This document shows, piece by piece, positions 12,327-21,822 of a DNA stretch of 64,000 nucleotides. A program made the position numbers and the translations under genes. The notes below the pieces were generated by a model that worked only from the letters and a program-made list of their open reading frames with translations, was not told where the DNA came from and did no database searches. This DNA is from Plenodomus lindquistii (taxonomy: Eukaryota; Ascomycota; Dothideomycetes; Pleosporales; Leptosphaeriaceae): positions 2,728,001 through 2,792,000 of the forward strand of contig JANUWI010000003.1 of the NCBI GenBank assembly GCA_025504975.1, given 5' to 3'. Numbering within the stretch: position 1 is the stretch's first letter; every line of letters starts with the position of its first letter.

Positions 12327-12810
12327 TTAGATCTGGCTGCACTGAGCGTTGACGTTAACATCGCCCTGGAAAGGCTGTTAGCTGATATCATATAATGGGG
12401 CCGAGTAAATGGGGAAACGTACAGAAGCCGCATCACCGTCGCAGCAAGCAACGATGTTGTTGCTGCAGATCTCTTGGGCCGGAGCGCTAGCAACAGACAC
12501 TGTTCACAGGTTAGCCGCCATGCATATACCACTACTGCCAAAGATGATACTTACAGACGTTGACAGAGATGCCAACACAGTGCAAGTTGACCAAGTTACC
12601 GCTGAGGACACCGCTGAGAAGGCCTTTGCTAGAGGTGTCGTTATCCTGGTTGCAGCAAGAAATAACCTGCTGAGCGCCGCAGGCCTGGGCGGCCTGCTCA
12701 ACGGTGCGCTCGCTGAGCATGCGGATGCTGCGGGCCTGGACGCCGCGAGAAGTGGGGGTAGCGATGGCCACGGAGGCGATGGAGAGGAGAGCGATGATGG
12801 AGAACTGCAT
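12327..12810 (-). CDS. class I hydrophobin, secreted
   Basis: Three exons (12810-12555, 12499-12423, then 12365-12327 or 12374-12327) give 123 or 126 residues. Hydrophobins are small secreted proteins that self-assemble into amphipathic films on spores and aerial hyphae. A signal peptide is clear (MQFSIIALLSIASVAIATP). All eight cysteines are present in the family order: C44, C52-C53, C78, C97, C104-C105, C120. The spacings (7, 24, 18, 6 and 14-17 residues) fit class I. The last intron has two in-frame acceptors 9 nt apart (TAACAG and TTCCAG). The downstream one is favoured because TAAC looks like the branch point. A TATATA box sits about 170 nt upstream of the ATG and a CT-rich leader follows, suggesting strong regulated expression. 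It borders a gene-poor region. Confidence 0.92.
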
Positions 12811-12977
12811 TTTTGCTGGTTTGATGGGGGAGGGTTTTTTTTTGGATTAGAAGAAGCGAGAAGCTACTGGTAACGAGTGTAGTAGTTGGGTTGGTAAGGA
12901 ACGATTACTGTAGTGCTGTAGGAAAGAGGGAATGAGATGCTGATGATGGATTCTTTTGGAGGGCGATCGGGTGGTCT

Positions 12978-12986
12978 TATATATAC
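12978..12986 (-). promoter_or_regulatory. TATA box of the hydrophobin gene
   Basis: On the minus strand this reads TATATATAAG, about 170 nt upstream of the hydrophobin ATG at 12810. Position and sequence fit a core promoter. Confidence 0.5.
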
Positions 12987-12989
12987 ATC

Positions 12990-15559
12990 TTGATACTCTG
13001 TGGACTGGGATGGTCGTCTTGATTTAGCACTGTAGACCTCCTGATCGTTGCATGCGGATGGCTGTTGGAACTCAATTCATCCTTCCAAGAGTTACCAACC
13101 GTTTTGGCGTGGCCTGTAAAAGCCCGTGGTCCCATTGCGTGGAGCATACAGTTCTAATTCGGGCCAGCGGGAGATGATCCGGGTCGAAAGGGAGTCTCCG
13201 GCGATGGCGGAATGAGCGCGGATTGGTAGGAGTGACTTCTTCGTACTTCTTCATAGTCAGCTTACAAAATGGAGTCAGTGCAGAGTCCACTCCGTCGAGC
13301 GTAGGAGTATTGCTATGTTGCTGTTTGTCATCTTTACAGTTTAGCAAACCCATGTCACTGAATAGAACCGTTCTAGTGGACATTACACTCTAGGTCACCA
13401 GTATGGAGGACAGCGTTCGACGTGGTTGTGATGTGCAAGGTACATCTGAGTTACCGAACCCTGGCTCATCTAATCGTCAAGTTGGGCCGTCAGTCCAGCA
13501 CGGTTCATAGGGCTGTGTCCTTTTGGTAACGAGGACCAGATGTGGACGAAGATCAATCTTACCGGCCGGCAGATCCGCATAGGGCATCTCTCATTTGGGA
13601 CTGACAGCTGTATCCCATCTCCCTGGTGTCCATCAGCCCCCGGCCGAGTCTCACGTTCTGAGTCGCAGTAGTGCAGGCAGGGTTCTAGGTCGCGGCAACT
13701 GCGGGAGCTCACCCACTGCGGACTGAATGCCAACGTGGGGCCATGATCGGAAGTGCAACGGTGGCCCTGAAGCAGCTCGGGCTGAGGTGGTCTACATATT
13801 GCCGTATTGCAGAGGCGTGTTTGGCAGTTATCCGTCGTACAACATCGAAACTCACTTGCCCAATATTGAACGTACAAAAGCGACACAATTGGTATTGCAA
13901 GATAGAGCTGATGCGACAGTATTGGCCGTCGGAGGCATCTGTTCGTTCGTACGTCGCGTTGGCGGTGCATGCTCGGCTCATTCGCGCTCGAATATCAAAC
14001 CCACTCCGCACAAGCAACACAACAACCACTTGAGGGTGCCTCGACACGAGGCTAAAGATTGGCAACCAAGACAATGCTGACCTCCTTTCCTTGTGTAGTA
14101 TGGGCAGTTGCGAAGGATTCGTAACGGTCGTGGTAGGTGGAGCGCGTCGTGACGCGTCGTTTGTTGAGCGGATGGCGGTTGTCAACACAGCATCGTAGCT
14201 GTCTGACACGCGCACTCATCCTAATGGCGAGCAAAGGACTGCATCTCTCCTACTGTTGGAGCTTATGTTAGTCGTCAGAGTGGTTTGCAGATATCACCAG
14301 CTTGTGAGCGGCGAGGCGATGGCCTGAACGAAGGTGCAAGCCAGTCGAGGCGACCGACAAGTCAGCTGAGCGAGTCAAAGTCAAAACAACATTCGTGAGC
14401 GCCAGTCGTCGCATGACGGGTTAAGTTTGCCGCAACGGCAATAAAGACGTGGGCACAAATGCGAAATGAACATTCAGTAGATGCAGGTACTCTGCAAAGC
14501 AAAGCGCGTTATGATGCGGGTGCGGGGCCCGGGCCGTCATGTTGTTGCGTTGTGGTAGATCTGTCTTCTTCCTCAATCAACTGCACCAGGCAGAAGAATC
14601 AATGAAAAAGCCTACACACAAAGCGTAGCAGTCCAGCAAAAATTGCCCCGCCGAGATTCCCGAAGGAAGCTCGTAACGATTCCACGCCGCGCTGTGCAAT
14701 GCAGGCGAAACCATTAGACCAGTGAATGCTTGAGCTCACTGAGTCGCAAGAAGGTAAGTATGCTTTTTTCCAGAGGGGACGGGGGAAGCCCTCCTTATAT
14801 AGGCACTGATTACGTGAGCTCGTTTGGACGGGAGGACTCCGGCGGCTGTTTTCTGTGTAACTCGAGGTGGGCCAGTGAGAGGGGGCGGTGAAGGGGGCTG
14901 GGAGATGAGTGAAGGCCGACGCCTTACCCAACGCGACGTATGGCCCACTTTTTAATCAGAGGTGAGTCTCAGATTGCGACAGTGAGGTAAACAGTTTCCT
15001 GATGATGTAAGTCCCTTGCGACGAATTCGATTTGAATGACGAAGGGGAAGCGTGTGCTACAGCTTAATCGATGCGTAAACACAGCGGAGCACAGCACACC
15101 ATCTGGTAATACATTTGGTCTGATCGACCGGAGCACGTGTGGGCGCATGGCTTGTGCATCGAGGACACACTCCGGCTCCCTCAAGAACTCGCAGAAGAAG
15201 AGTGCAATTCTTAGTCTTGTCCGAGCTGCCAGATGCAGGATTTATCACCGTACATACACAGTCGGCAACACATCCGCGTTTGCAGGACCTTCGATGTAGT
15301 CGGAGATGTGCCATGGTCGTCAACAATCCAGCGTGAGCTTTCTTGTTTCCCACATTGCACCTGAAGGCCGTGCAGTCATCACACACTGTACATTCTAATA
15401 TGACCAAGGTGCATGATTGGTGTGCCGTTTGAGAAGACAGATTTCATTAATCCATAGCTTTGTCATTCGACTCAATTCTTCCCGGCCGTCAGTTACCTTT
15501 ATTGTCCGCTAATGACTACTATCTTCATAGAGAAGAAGTTACGTTGTACGCATGGTCTT
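12990..15559. other. gene-poor stretch
   Basis: About 2.6 kb with only short overlapping frames on both strands. None has a recognisable motif or a plausible exon chain. I see no terminal repeats that would define a transposon. Confidence 0.5.
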
Positions 15560-17280
15560 TCACGTCTCTCCATCTACATCCTTCGACACGACAGGCTCAT
15601 ACTCGATGCAACGCATGCAGTGGTTTGCTAGACAAGTGTCAATTTGCATACAACCACAAGGGGGGGCTGTTTCCGACATACCATTGGAATCTCTTGCGCC
15701 AACGATATAACCGGCTATCAGGGTCACGATCGTCCATAGACCTCTAAGCAAAACAAGGTTTGCGAGCAGAACCGAGACAAAGAGGCTTGTTGCAAGCTTG
15801 CGGACGGGTGTTTGACACAGGTATGTGGTGAATATGGTTGAAGGTGTGATTTCTGGCTTTCCAGTCCTTGGTTTGAGCGCATCGTAGCTGTCATCTGCAG
15901 GACCGGCCGAAACAAGCACAAATTCCGCTGTTTTGTAGCTCATAGTGAATTCCTGCAATGCCGTTTCGTTCGTGAGCACATTGGAATCATTAGCTATGCC
16001 AATATCCGCAGAGATAGCGCTGTAGAAGGCTTTCGCGAGCTTGTCGGTAGAGTACAGCATTTGAGATAGTGCATCTTTGGCCGTTGGATCAATCCTTGTC
16101 CCGTATTCGCCGTCCCAATAGATTTGGCCACTGTCTTTGAGGATATACCATCTGTTATTGAAAAAGGCCGAAGAAGATATATCGGACGTGTTCCTCGACG
16201 GCCAGAAAGCTGCTGCACATCAGGACGATAGTCACATCGCTTCGAGATCGCCACGTACTAATACTTCCGCTTTGCCATCTATTGCCATCGTCTTCGTCGA
16301 TATTTGCGGATTCCATTTTCAATGCAGCCTCTAACCATCCGTATGACCTACGAGGTCAGTAATATTCCAAATACGATGAATGAACTCACATCAGAGACTC
16401 TCCCCACCACATGGCAGGATCCTCGGTGTTATTGCTGACGACAAATTGGAACACATTCTCTTCGGCCGCCCATTCCCATCTACTATACTGAGAGTATCCC
16501 CAACCTTTGTTAGCATTTGGGGGAATGAGGTTATAGTCGCCAGTAAAGTTGAAGCGCATACTGCCTTGGTTAGTTGTCACTGAGCACGAGATGGCAGCCT
16601 AGGCAATGTGAGCTCAGAGCAGTCGTCCTGGTGTATCAAGGATACTTGTACGTACAACTAGTTCTGGACCCCATCGTTGCCATGCGACCTGTTGTGCTGT
16701 GCGACCGGTATGCTTCACCATCTCGATCTTGACGTAGTTGATGTTACAGTTTTCGAGGGGGTTGTTCTGGTACAGCATAGACGGTGATGGCGTTGCCTGG
16801 GAACTATCCATCCTCCTGATGTTTCTCATGGAATAGATGAAGCCATTCTTGTTTGTGTTGAATTCTTTCGGCGTTAGGATGTCTACATATCACCAAAGGG
16901 AGGGAGCTCATACTTTGTTGGACGCCGAGCTCCTTTGGCTCACAGCTGGGAGACAGCTACCAGTGATATGAGCAGAGATCATTACAGGGTGTGCTGGATC
17001 AAAACCTTCTTAATACCCCGAAACGCCGGCCTATCGTACCACATTATTGCGTTTGTCGTCGCATTTGGATTGGTAGAGTACGAGACGCTGTATGTGTCAG
17101 TTGTGTACAGAAGAAGTCGTGTGCTAGCTCAGCACTTACCGTAAATCATAGCCGGTCACTATCAAACTGAAAAGAGATAACAGAATCGTCGCGATCAGAA
17201 ACAGGACTGTGACAGATAGTGTGAAATAACGAAAAGGGTATGGACGAGAGATCGCTACGCTGGGATCACGGAGGGAATGC
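15560..17280 (-). CDS. fungal two-span membrane protein, unknown function (5' end unresolved)
   Basis: Seven coding exons can be joined in frame on the minus strand: 17280-17140, 17087-16986, 16945-16914, 16864-16656, 16598-16390, 16347-16259 and 16212-15560, about 478 residues. No ATG lies in the first of these, so a short upstream exon is missing from my model. The N-terminal part has one span (SVTVLFLIATILLSLFSLIV). A long presumably external loop follows, with cysteines in LCEPKEL, ENCNINY and ISCSVT and several N-glycosylation sequons such as NATT and NNT. A second span lies near the C-terminus (LFVSVLLANLVLLRGLW into TIVTLIAGYIV), followed by a short cytoplasmic tail. I recognise the architecture as a recurrent unnamed family in filamentous ascomycetes, but know no function. 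The consistent splicing of seven exons argues for a functional gene. Confidence 0.7.
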
Positions 17281-17780
17281 CTGCGATTTACGTGTGCTGC
17301 CGTGCTTCAGCCTTGCTCGATTCCAAAGCCACAACGCCTTATTTTCACAGGGTGCAGCGAATGATGCAACGAGGTCCTGTAACTGCAAAGCTGAGCTGCA
17401 AGCCTGGAGAGGCTGCAGACGTCTTATCTCTAGGGGGTAAGCGATACATATCCACAATCCAGGAGCTAAGGTTTGGTTTTGGTCAAGGTACGATAGTTGA
17501 AATTCCCAGCCGACGTTGCTAGGAAGTTGCCCAGGTCGCACTCTGCCTGCTTCGGGTTCAACACAGCCTCATCATATGTTATCTAATCATAACATCCTGC
17601 GCAGTGCGACCCCAAAAGCCACATGCTGTTAAAGTTGCTGTGAGTCCTACATTGCGAAAGTTTCCAGATCCCTAAGCTTGCCCGCGGCTCAGAAATATGA
17701 ATCGAATTGAATCGAAACCAGTCTAGTCATCGTTGGTAAGTCAATCAGACGAGGCTTTGGGGCCATCCTGAGTCTGATTA
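17281..17780. other. spacer upstream of the membrane-protein gene
   Basis: It probably holds the missing first exon and promoter of the minus-strand membrane protein. A short minus-strand frame between about 17470 and 17580 looks protein-like but opens and closes within 40 codons. I do not assign it. Confidence 0.35.
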
Positions 17781-18015
17781 CGAAGGAGCTCGTATTTATT
17801 GAGTTACCTATGTCATAAGTGCTGCTCGCGCTGTAGTTAACACACCACACTAAGAGCAGGGCTAAATGTCCTCTCGTACAACGTGTATACTCTTAGGGTA
17901 GTAGAAATATTGTTATATTATACAAGCGTGCCTTTGTAGTCTTCTTGCTGCTGTGTAGGCTCAAATGTTATGCTGTTAAAATAAGATGGGGACGCAATAA
18001 GTACGAGCTCCTTCG
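17781..18015. mobile_element. MITE-like element with terminal inverted repeats and TA flanks
   Basis: The left end (17781 on) reads CGAAGGAGCTCGTATTTATT. The right end, read on the minus strand from 18015, is CGAAGGAGCTCGTACTTATT, an inverted match over at least 20 nt with one difference. Both ends are flanked directly by TA (17779-17780 and 18016-18017), as expected for the target duplication of Tc1/mariner-type elements. The body is 235 nt, without coding capacity. This is what a miniature inverted-repeat element mobilised in trans by a Tc1/mariner transposase looks like. It lies 380 nt upstream of the HET-domain gene. Confidence 0.7.
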
Positions 18016-18395
18016 TATCTAGGTCGCGAAGCGCCAGAGCGCTAAGTTAGCGCGAGCTGGTACTCGGCCTGTTACATACATGGCATTTCCTACATATTTC
18101 CTAAAATACCCTGGCGAGCTCGTTGGTCTGCCTTGCCCGTGCGACGAGACTGCAAAAGAAGAGCGGCTGCCATCAGGCCGGCGGCTGTCATCAGGCATGC
18201 GCGCCAATCACGCTCTTCGAGATACGACTTCTAGCCGCCCGTATGAGGAAGCCGCCAGGATCATCACATCGCCTACAAAATTAGGCGTTTCGAAAGTGTT
18301 GTGAACTCTCGGAAGGTCGTCTGAGTCTCATATATATAGGATCACAACTTGAGCAATGCGAACTGTCATCGATTCTTGATTTGAATATACAGACA
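18016..18395. promoter_or_regulatory. upstream region of the HET-domain gene
   Basis: It contains a TATATATA box at 18331-18338, about 60 nt before the ATG at 18396. No gene is visible. Confidence 0.5.
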
Positions 18396-20633
18396 ATGTT
18401 GTGCCAACTTTGTATCGACATGCTCAAAGATGAGAGTGGGCGGAGGTGGACCGGAGGCTTCGACTATACGACCGAGCATCACAAGTCAATTGCATCTCTG
18501 CAGAGATCCACAGAAGCCAATTGTGCGATATGTGTTGGGCTTTCGAGGACACTTGGTGACTCTGTCGGCGCGCAAAAGCAGTTATCGCAACCCATCCGAG
18601 CTGTGCTACGGAAGAGCGATCCTGAGTACCATGGAATTCCAGGCGTCGCATTCCTTCTCGACTTCGACTTGGGAGGCAATCGTGAGCGCGCTTTTGTACT
18701 ATACGAAGGTAAGCTACTGTTCCAATACGAACTTCAGCTACTTACTTCCAAAGATAAGAGCCAGATCATCAAGGCACCCAGAGCAGTTCCTAACGACCCC
18801 TTGTTGACTGCACGAAACTGGATGAGTAGGTGCACCTGTGCCGACTTCTGGAAACGTCCTGGAAAGAAATGGTACCCTCGACGGCTTTTGGACCTCAGAG
18901 ACCTACGTACCCGGAACAACAACAACAACAACAACCAGCAAGGGAGGGTTTTCTTGGTCGAATCGAGTGAAGTTGCGGGTCTGGGAGAAGTAAGATGCGA
19001 AAGGAAAGCTAGCCATCAGCCTAGCAACGATCGATACGTTACATTGAGCCATTGCTGGGGTGTACCCAAGGCGGGAAAGCAGATACTTCGGCTGACCTTC
19101 GACACCGAGAGAGACTTCAAGAGAGACGGTATATTGCTACGAGATCTACCAAAGACCTTTCGCGAGGCAGCTGTGTTCGCTTCACAGCTGGATAACGTGG
19201 GGTATATATGGATCGATAGTCTTTGTATTCGACAATCTCGAACAGATACCGGTCTTGACGACACACGTGAGAAGCGAGATTGGCTTGAGCAAGGACGTCT
19301 GATGGACAAGGTCTACCGGAAAGCCTATCTGAATATCTCTGCTACTGCTTCTCCCGACACCAACGGTGGGCTATTTCTAGAACAGCGACTCAAGACGCCA
19401 CGGGACGACATTGTAAATGTCAGATACCCTGAGTCTCGTCTTGGGATGAAACCGAAAGCCATCACCAGGTGCAAGGTTGTAGACGTTTCGGCTTGGGATG
19501 ACATCGTAGAGCATGCTCCAGTCAATCGGAGAGCTTGGGTCCTGCAAGAGCGTTTTATGGCTCCTCGGGTCCTTCACTTCAGCCATAACCAAATGGCATG
19601 GGAATGTACCGAATTCCAGGACGCGGAAGGACTTTCGGAATCGCATTTGACGACACGAGTCGTCAGAAGTGACATTGTTCAAGATGGGCTGTTCAAGGAT
19701 TTGACCGCGCATGCCGGACGTCGCTTTCGAGAGACGCGATTGAGAGGAGTTCCGGATCCCGACGAGCGAATGCCAGACTTGTACATCTTCGAGCTCTGGA
19801 AACATGTCGTAGAATTATATTCGCAGACACAGCTCACACATGACAGCGATAAGCTCATGGCTCTTGCGGGAATTTCTCGTCACTTCCGAGAAAAGCTTTT
19901 CTCTGCTAACAACAAGTCGCAATTTGTTGCAGGCCTATGGAGCCAGAATCTCGAGAGCCAACTGTTGTGGCAGGCGAACGAGGTCTACGTGGATGGGCGA
20001 TACGACAACCCCGCCAAGCGCAATGATGCAGGACTGCCATCCTTCTCGTGGGCTTCGATAAATAGTCCGCGTGGCATCACATACGGTGACGTTACAAACT
20101 ACGCGATCACCGACGCCTCGGACACGTCGCTCGCAGATCATGCGAGTGAACTACTCTTCCGCATACTTGATCATGAAATCGTTTTAGTCGATCCACTTAA
20201 CCCTTTTGGAATGATAGTGAGCGGTCGGTTGCTACTCAAGGCTCGCTACCTTCAACGTATCGAGTTGCAAAGGCTGCCAAAAAACAGTACTTGCTGGCGT
20301 CTGAAAGATGCTACCGAACGTTCACAGGAGTTCACCAACATGTACCTCGACACACCTGATCACGCGATAGAGCTCTTCAGGAAGAACTCAGAGTTATACT
20401 GCATGCCTGCAGCATACGGCGAGAGGACTGTCTTGAAAAGAGACCGGGACCTCTACTGTCTGCTTCTAAAGTATGAAGGATCAGTACTCTTCCGAAGGGA
20501 AGGAACGAGCAAAGGTCGCTCCTATCAGGGATTCACTCGCATCGGGATTGCGAAGATGTCTAGTACGTTCGGTCACAGGGGACAGGAAATATTGTGCAAA
20601 AAGGAGGTCGATGAAGTGTTATGTTTGTGCTGA
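18396..20633 (+). CDS. HET-domain (heterokaryon incompatibility) protein
   Basis: A single exon of 745 residues. The HET domain marks fungal nonself-recognition proteins whose activation can trigger cell death on hyphal fusion. The domain starts near residue 212 with YVTLSHCWG, continues through LPKTFREAA and IWIDSLCIRQ (about residue 270), and ends around the KVYRKAYLNISATAS segment. A later block, RRAWVLQERFMAPRVLHF, is typical of these proteins. Two N-terminal CxxC pairs (CQLC, CAIC) are also common in the family. A run of AAC codons near 18915 encodes an asparagine tract. No NACHT, ankyrin or WD domain follows, so this is the stand-alone type. Start ATG 18396 lies just after the TATA region. 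Whether it acts in incompatibility cannot be told from sequence. Confidence 0.93.
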   Translation: MLCQLCIDMLKDESGRRWTGGFDYTTEHHKSIASLQRSTEANCAICVGLSRTLGDSVGAQKQLSQPIRAVLRKSDPEYHGIPGVAFLLDFDLGGNRERAFVLYEGKLLFQYELQLLTSKDKSQIIKAPRAVPNDPLLTARNWMSRCTCADFWKRPGKKWYPRRLLDLRDLRTRNNNNNNNQQGRVFLVESSEVAGLGEVRCERKASHQPSNDRYVTLSHCWGVPKAGKQILRLTFDTERDFKRDGILLRDLPKTFREAAVFASQLDNVGYIWIDSLCIRQSRTDTGLDDTREKRDWLEQGRLMDKVYRKAYLNISATASPDTNGGLFLEQRLKTPRDDIVNVRYPESRLGMKPKAITRCKVVDVSAWDDIVEHAPVNRRAWVLQERFMAPRVLHFSHNQMAWECTEFQDAEGLSESHLTTRVVRSDIVQDGLFKDLTAHAGRRFRETRLRGVPDPDERMPDLYIFELWKHVVELYSQTQLTHDSDKLMALAGISRHFREKLFSANNKSQFVAGLWSQNLESQLLWQANEVYVDGRYDNPAKRNDAGLPSFSWASINSPRGITYGDVTNYAITDASDTSLADHASELLFRILDHEIVLVDPLNPFGMIVSGRLLLKARYLQRIELQRLPKNSTCWRLKDATERSQEFTNMYLDTPDHAIELFRKNSELYCMPAAYGERTVLKRDRDLYCLLLKYEGSVLFRREGTSKGRSYQGFTRIGIAKMSSTFGHRGQEILCKKEVDEVLCLC

Positions 20634-21732
20634 TGGAAGCGCGTGTGGAATTACAAGGAATTTGACCTGGGAGATCATTCGGCGTATTGTTGATGTTTTT
20701 GAATATGCTTCGCTGCGTCAAAGAAATACTGGTGTGTATCGTAGTGATTATGTAGGTATAACAAGTATTCATCAGGTCGTATGTGCGAGCGTAGAAGATC
20801 GGGACCCCCTTCACGATGTAGCATAGATACTCGAGAAAAGCGTGAACGGTAGTGTATACCTCTTGGCGGGCCGTAGGCCCACAGGCGTATCCATCAATTT
20901 TGCAGGCATTGGAGGCCGATTGTTATGATAAGTGCGGATGACTCGACATATTGATGCCATTAAGACTTTCCGCTCCTTAGAAGTCTCTTCATCATGCTCA
21001 ACATCCGAAGCTGATAATAAGTTTCTTTGTCTTGCTTCATCATCTAGAACACTATCAAATTTTGCATATTCTGAAGAACATGCTATACCCGACGTATGAC
21101 GTGTCATTTAACCAAGCCCACGCTGCTGCGACTAACTGTGAAAGCCCAGGAGAATTGTATAAATCCATTCTCTCGATGGCATCGTAATTTTGAGTCGAAA
21201 TAAATTGAACTGTCCTAGCGATTAAGCCTTCCCCTAATCTAGCACAATTCTAATGCAGTGCTGTACTTCTAAGTGTTCGCGGAGAACAACACAACTGCAT
21301 GTGGAATTATTAAATAATACTGCTATAGACCCTATAAAGAAGCTCATATTTATTGAGTCCCTACTTTGCCTAGAAGCACAATGCTTGTGCCTATACGCCA
21401 GCAAGGAAATAACGAGAGCATACGAAACCGACATAGTACACGCTCTACTACTTGTAAAGAATAAGGTTAACATCTTAGGGTGCTCTACATAATCTATGGT
21501 GCGTTATGTTAATTAAAGTAAAGAGCGCTCTAGCCGTAGGGGACGGTTTGAAAGAACGAAGTTTCCGCAGAATCCTCAGGAAGATTTTCTGACTAGAGAT
21601 TTGCCAATCTCACTGCCCCGCTATGAGCCACATTGCCGATATTCACCGCGAGGTTCAATGCCGAGCATCAACCCCCAAACAAATTCTGATTATATTTTAT
21701 ATAAACCAAAAATACTTCACAAAACAATTTAA
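20634..21732. other. AT-rich gene-free stretch with a decayed terminal repeat
   Basis: No gene is recognised. Positions 21333-21358 match the left end of the MITE at 17779-17804 over 26 nt, with four differences, all C-to-T or G-to-A. The rest is composed of short frames rich in stop codons. Confidence 0.45.
21333..21358 (+). repeat. second, mutated copy of the MITE terminal repeat
   Basis: It aligns without gaps to 17779-17804: 22 of 26 positions are identical. The four differences are C-to-T at one site and G-to-A at three, the direction expected from repeat-induced point mutation. A possible partner end (GAGCTCCTTC at 22261-22270) is too weak to pair with confidence. Confidence 0.5.
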
Positions 21733-21822
21733 GGGCGCTTGGTCTAGGGGTATGATACTCGCTTCGCATCATTACTGTGACAGAATTGTGAGTGGTCGTG
21801 GGTTCAATTCCCACAGCGTCCA
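21733..21822 (+). tRNA. tRNA-Ala(CGC), intron-containing, with a tRNA-Pro-like body
   Basis: A full cloverleaf folds: acceptor GGGCGCT with AGCGTCC, an anticodon stem CTCGC/GTGAG, and a T arm GTGGG-TTCAATT-CCCAC. An 18-nt intron lies after position 37 (21769-21786). The spliced loop is TTCGCAT, so the anticodon is CGC (alanine). A G3-U70 pair, the main alanine identity element, and A73 are present. The TTTTT at 21824-21828 is a Pol III terminator. The D-arm GGTCTAGGGGTATGAT, however, is the form known from eukaryotic tRNA-Pro, whose fungal genes also carry introns. So it may be a derived tRNA-Pro copy. Confidence 0.85.

Noticed and set aside
15994..16254. 86-codon minus-strand frame across the membrane-protein gene
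   Set aside because: It runs through an intron and out of the true frame; the spliced exons explain the region better.
17470..17580. Short minus-strand protein-like segment (DEAVLNPKQAECDLGNFLAT)
   Set aside because: Open for fewer than 40 codons between stops with no splice partners; may be chance or a tiny relic.
21253..21492. Plus-strand frame that vaguely recalls a transposase helix-turn-helix region
   Set aside because: No diagnostic residues, and it overlaps the decayed terminal repeat; too weak to call.
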